DNA of 7,745 bases from NCBI GenBank assembly GCA_016302925.1, contig JAEDMR010000093.1:1-7745 (forward strand). Reading direction: 5' to 3'. Positions 5,773-7,745 of this stretch are shown piece after piece. The translations under genes were made by a program, and so were the position numbers. Source of the DNA: Bacillota bacterium. GTDB lineage: Bacteria; Bacillota; Clostridia; Peptostreptococcales; Anaerovoracaceae. The notes under the pieces were generated by a model. That model was not told the DNA's origin and searched no databases. It saw only the letters and a program-made list of their open reading frames with translations. Within the stretch, counting starts at the first letter, position 1; every line of letters starts with the position of its first letter.

Positions 5773-7122
5773 TCAGAAGAAGTATGCCCATGCAACGAAG
5801 CCCAGACAGGCGATGATACCCACATAAATGGTGATGACCACCAGATAGCCCATGATATTTCTGGCAGAAAGTCCTGCGATACCCAGAGCAGGCAGAGCCC
5901 AGAACGGCTGAATCATGTTGGTCCACTGGTCGCCCCAGGCGATGGCCATGGCAGCTCTGCCGTACTCGATGCCCATTTCCGTTGCGGCAGGCATGACGAT
6001 CGGCGCCTGTACGGCCCACTGGCCGCCGCCGGAAGGCACGAAGAAGTTGATGATCCCCGCAGAAAGGAAGGTCAGCACCGGGAAGGTCACATCGTTGGAA
6101 ATCCCCACGAAGAAGTCTGCTATGATGCCCGCTAGGGAAACACCATCTCCGTTTTTGGCAACCATCAGGCCCATGATGCCTGCATAGAACGGAAACTGAA
6201 GCAGAATACCTGCCGCACCGGAAGCTGCGTCACCGATGGCATCCACATACCGGCGCAGATCCCCGTGCAGTAGGATACCGATAAACAGAAAGATCATGTT
6301 TACGATATTCAGTCCCAGCGAAAATCCGTTGACAGCGAAATAGTATATAATGTAAGCAAAGCCCAGCACCAGGGTGATGATCCACAGGATCCGGCTGTGT
6401 TCGATCCTTTCTGCCGGGGTGTTGATCTTATATATCCGCTCCGATTCTTCTTCCAGAGAGGCGGGATCCACCAGAATCGTCTGCTCTTTTGACGGGTGCA
6501 TGGCATAGTTGATCAGCGGCATGGTCACCAGAATGATGATGCACATTGCCAGGTTGGCCGGGTGAAAAATCGTATCACTGGTGGGTGCAGAATACATGAC
6601 GCCCAGAATTTCGGTGCCGCCGGAGGCTCCCATCAGCAGCGGGATGGAACCGGACAGGCCGGCATGCCAGATGACGAAACCGGAGTAGGCAGACGCAATC
6701 AGCAGCGGATAGTCCACATCCTTCACATGGCGTGCGACTTCTTTGGCCAGCAGGGCACTGGCGATGAGACCGAAGCCCCAGTTGAGCCAGCAGCAGATGG
6801 TCGCCACGAAGGTGACGATGAGAACAGCGCTTTTCTTGTCGTGGGCGGCAGAAGCGATGGCACCCAGGGCCCGTTTGCAGATTTTCGCCGACGCCATGGC
6901 AGAACCGAAGACCAGAACCAAGGCCATCTGCATGGAGAAGGTCAGCAGTCCCCACAGACCTCCGTCATTTCCCCAGGCATTGACCAGCTGGATGGGATTC
7001 TGCCCCGTCCCGAGCATGGATGCGATGAATACCACGATGGTCAGAATGATTGCGAATAAAAACGGATCCGGCAGCCAGCGGTTTACAATCCGGACGCAGC
7101 CGTTAGTAAATTTTTTAAACAT
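5773..7122 (-). CDS. atoE: AtoE-family short-chain fatty acid transporter, copy 2
   Basis: A 449-residue membrane carrier, about 85% identical by eye to copy 1 and with the same family motifs: RWLPDPF (16-22), NWGFGL (114-119), HAGLSGSIPL (153-162), PSGGGQW (363-369) and GDQWTNM followed by QPFWALP. The start is clear: GGGGGG (7129-7134 on the - strand) precedes the ATG at a normal distance. Differences from copy 1 are concentrated in the N-terminal half, the loop after SGSIPL (LLMGASGGTEILGV, two residues longer than in copy 1), the cytoplasmic loop around 220-245 and the last membrane helix. Between about residues 302 and 422 I count a single substitution. Codon choice is more GC-ending and mixed than in copy 1, suggesting lower expression. 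It is divergent from an M20 hydrolase gene, which may supply or use its substrate. The substrate is unproven. Confidence 0.5.
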   Translation of the reverse strand: MFKKFTNGCVRIVNRWLPDPFLFAIILTIVVFIASMLGTGQNPIQLVNAWGNDGGLWGLLTFSMQMALVLVFGSAMASAKICKRALGAIASAAHDKKSAVLIVTFVATICCWLNWGFGLIASALLAKEVARHVKDVDYPLLIASAYSGFVIWHAGLSGSIPLLMGASGGTEILGVMYSAPTSDTIFHPANLAMCIIILVTMPLINYAMHPSKEQTILVDPASLEEESERIYKINTPAERIEHSRILWIITLVLGFAYIIYYFAVNGFSLGLNIVNMIFLFIGILLHGDLRRYVDAIGDAASGAAGILLQFPFYAGIMGLMVAKNGDGVSLAGIIADFFVGISNDVTFPVLTFLSAGIINFFVPSGGGQWAVQAPIVMPAATEMGIEYGRAAMAIAWGDQWTNMIQPFWALPALGIAGLSARNIMGYLVVITIYVGIIACLGFVAWAYFF

Positions 7123-7163
7123 ATGTATCCCCCCTTCATTCTCTAATGTATGAACCTGCCTTC

Positions 7164-7192
7164 GTCTTATGTGAAGAGTTTGTCAATTTCAA
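7164..7192 (-). promoter_or_regulatory. Possible promoter of atoE copy 2
   Basis: On the - strand TTGAAA (7187-7192), a 17-nt spacer and TAAGAC (7164-7169). The -35 is one base from consensus, but the -10 matches at only three of six positions. It is the best candidate I see; a regulated or activator-dependent promoter would fit the poor -10. Confidence 0.5.
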
Positions 7193-7208
7193 TACCGTCA
7201 GAGGGTTC

Positions 7209-7238
7209 TTGGCGGCAGCTTAACGTTACGGCCGCCGA
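7209..7238. promoter_or_regulatory. Nested palindrome in the divergent intergenic region
   Basis: GGCGGC (7211-7216) and GCCGCC (7231-7236) form an inverted repeat, extendable by T-G and T-A pairs to 7209-7238. Its 14-nt centre holds a perfect 8-bp palindrome TAACGTTA (7221-7228). It lies between the two divergent promoters, about 55-80 bp upstream of the predicted copy 2 start. A regulator site is plausible; no known motif was recognised. The rest of 7123-7374 also holds GGCATGCC (7281-7288), ACGGA-N6-TCCGT (7250-7265) and a direct repeat TGTGCGG (7276-7282 and 7301-7307), and no gene that I can support. Confidence 0.5.
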
Positions 7239-7308
7239 TTTTAACACAGACGGAACAAAATCCGTTCGCCCGGTTTGTGCGGCATGCCTGGAATACGCGG
7301 TGTGCGGA

Positions 7309-7337
7309 TTGACAGGAAATGGTCTTTGCGATAAGAT
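7309..7337 (+). promoter_or_regulatory. Promoter of the M20 amidohydrolase gene
   Basis: A consensus TTGACA (7309-7314), a 17-nt spacer and TAAGAT (7332-7337). Transcription would start near 7344, about 30 nt before the chosen start codon. This rules out the in-frame ATG at 7336, which lies within the -10 box. Confidence 0.5.
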
Positions 7338-7374
7338 GGTAGAGGAAACAGAAAGATGCGAGGAGATGGAGAAG

Positions 7375-7745
7375 ATGCCGGAACAGAAACAGAACAATAA
7401 TGCAGAAAATGTGAATGAAAATAAAAATGATGCAGCCGCTGCTGAGGCGGTGCTGAAGATACTGCTGGAAGCGGCAGACCGGCTGGCGCCGGACTGCATG
7501 GAAATCCGCAGGGATCTGCACCAGTATCCGGAAACCTGCTGGACAGAGTTTCGGACCACCTGTCAGGTGGTCCGCTACCTGGAGGCTGCAGGACTGACAG
7601 CGGCTCTGGGAAAAGATATTATAGATGAAGGAAATGTCCTGGATTTTCCTTCGGAGGAAAGTCTGACTTCTCACAGGCTTCGTGCTCTGGCCCAGGGGGC
7701 GGACCCGGCCCTTCTTCGACGGGTCGAAGAAGCCGGTGGCTACAC
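7375..7745 (+). CDS. M20-family amidohydrolase, AbgA-like, N-terminal part (cut by window end)
   Basis: The frame is open to the window end: 123 codons plus two bases. Residues 1-25 are an Asn/Glu/Ala-rich, low-complexity leader (MPEQKQNNNAENVNENKND). Then comes a helix and RRDLHQYPE (45-53), the N-terminal signature of M20 metallo-amidohydrolases, followed by WTEFRT (56-61), LEAAGL (69-74) and LGKDIIDE (78-85). These, and the ending LLRRVEEAGGYT, align with E. coli AbgA (p-aminobenzoyl-glutamate hydrolase subunit A; RRDFHHYAES, WVEFRT, LGREVVNE) better than with the shorter hippurate hydrolase type. The zinc-binding residues would come later and are not visible. ATG 7375 is chosen because AGGAG (7361-7365) is 9 nt upstream; ATG 7366 is too close to it. 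It is divergent from atoE copy 2. Likely a cytoplasmic hydrolase that cleaves amide-linked amino acids; the exact substrate is unknown. Confidence 0.5.
   Translation, partial: MPEQKQNNNAENVNENKNDAAAAEAVLKILLEAADRLAPDCMEIRRDLHQYPETCWTEFRTTCQVVRYLEAAGLTAALGKDIIDEGNVLDFPSEESLTSHRLRALAQGADPALLRRVEEAGGY
7705..7736. repeat. Long hairpin inside the M20 coding sequence
   Basis: CTTCTTCGAC (7711-7720) and GTCGAAGAAG (7723-7732) are perfect 10-nt arms around a 2-base centre. Outside them, CCGG (7705-7708) and CCGG (7733-7736) can pair after a 2-nt bulge, giving 14 bp in total. The translation through it (LLRRVEEA) fits the family, so it is part of a real gene. Confidence 0.5.

Noticed and set aside
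7198..7674. - strand open frame of 158 codons over the divergent region and hydrolase start
   Set aside because: The + strand frame matches the M20 family and has a promoter and ribosome site; the - strand product is Cys/Phe/Ser-rich with no recognisable features.

Overview
The window reads as ordinary chromosomal DNA of a Gram-positive anaerobe. Shine-Dalgarno sites are strong and purine-rich (AGGAGG, AGAAAGGGG), promoters are sigma-A-like, GC looks moderate (about half), and the gene content is typical of Lachnospiraceae or related Eubacteriales. That placement is inference from style and content; there is no marker gene. No RNA genes, insertion sequences or CRISPR arrays were seen.

Left block (2-4068, + strand): a tightly packed five-gene operon that enters from outside the window. 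It runs: the C-terminal end of a DUF3169-type membrane protein; an 80-residue helical protein that looks like a reduced Xre/Cro-type regulator; an ABC ATPase of the NatA/YhaQ type; and two ABC-2 permeases of the NatB/YhaP type. The ATPase and first permease overlap by 11 nt, and the two permeases by 4 nt. The three ABC genes most likely form one exporter with a heterodimeric membrane part. The cargo cannot be read from the sequence; sodium, a peptide or an antimicrobial are the usual options for this class. The ATPase carries a charged insert just before its signature motif, and the second permease has two acidic low-complexity stretches in its large external loop.

Middle and right block (4109-7122, - strand): two tandem paralogues of the AtoE short-chain fatty acid transporter family, about 85% identical in protein by eye. 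Each has its own Rho-independent terminator. The downstream copy (4222-5565) has a near-consensus promoter and a perfect Shine-Dalgarno site, and its codon choice looks like that of a highly expressed gene. The upstream copy has a weaker promoter and more average codons. A hairpin at 4109-4137 separates the convergent ABC and transporter blocks.

Right edge (7123-7745): a 252-nt divergent intergenic region rich in small palindromes, then the start of an M20-family amidohydrolase on the + strand. It most resembles AbgA, a subunit of p-aminobenzoyl-glutamate hydrolase, and is cut by the window end. The divergent pairing suggests that the hydrolase and the neighbouring transporter share control and perhaps a substrate pathway.

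I see no clearly new large system. The items most worth a second look are the small putative regulator in the ABC operon, the charged inserts in the ABC proteins, the split in expression signals between the two transporter copies, and the palindrome-rich divergent promoter region.

[Form note: the original answer gave no feature confidence values; the 0.5 on every feature is a placeholder required by the schema, not an estimate.]
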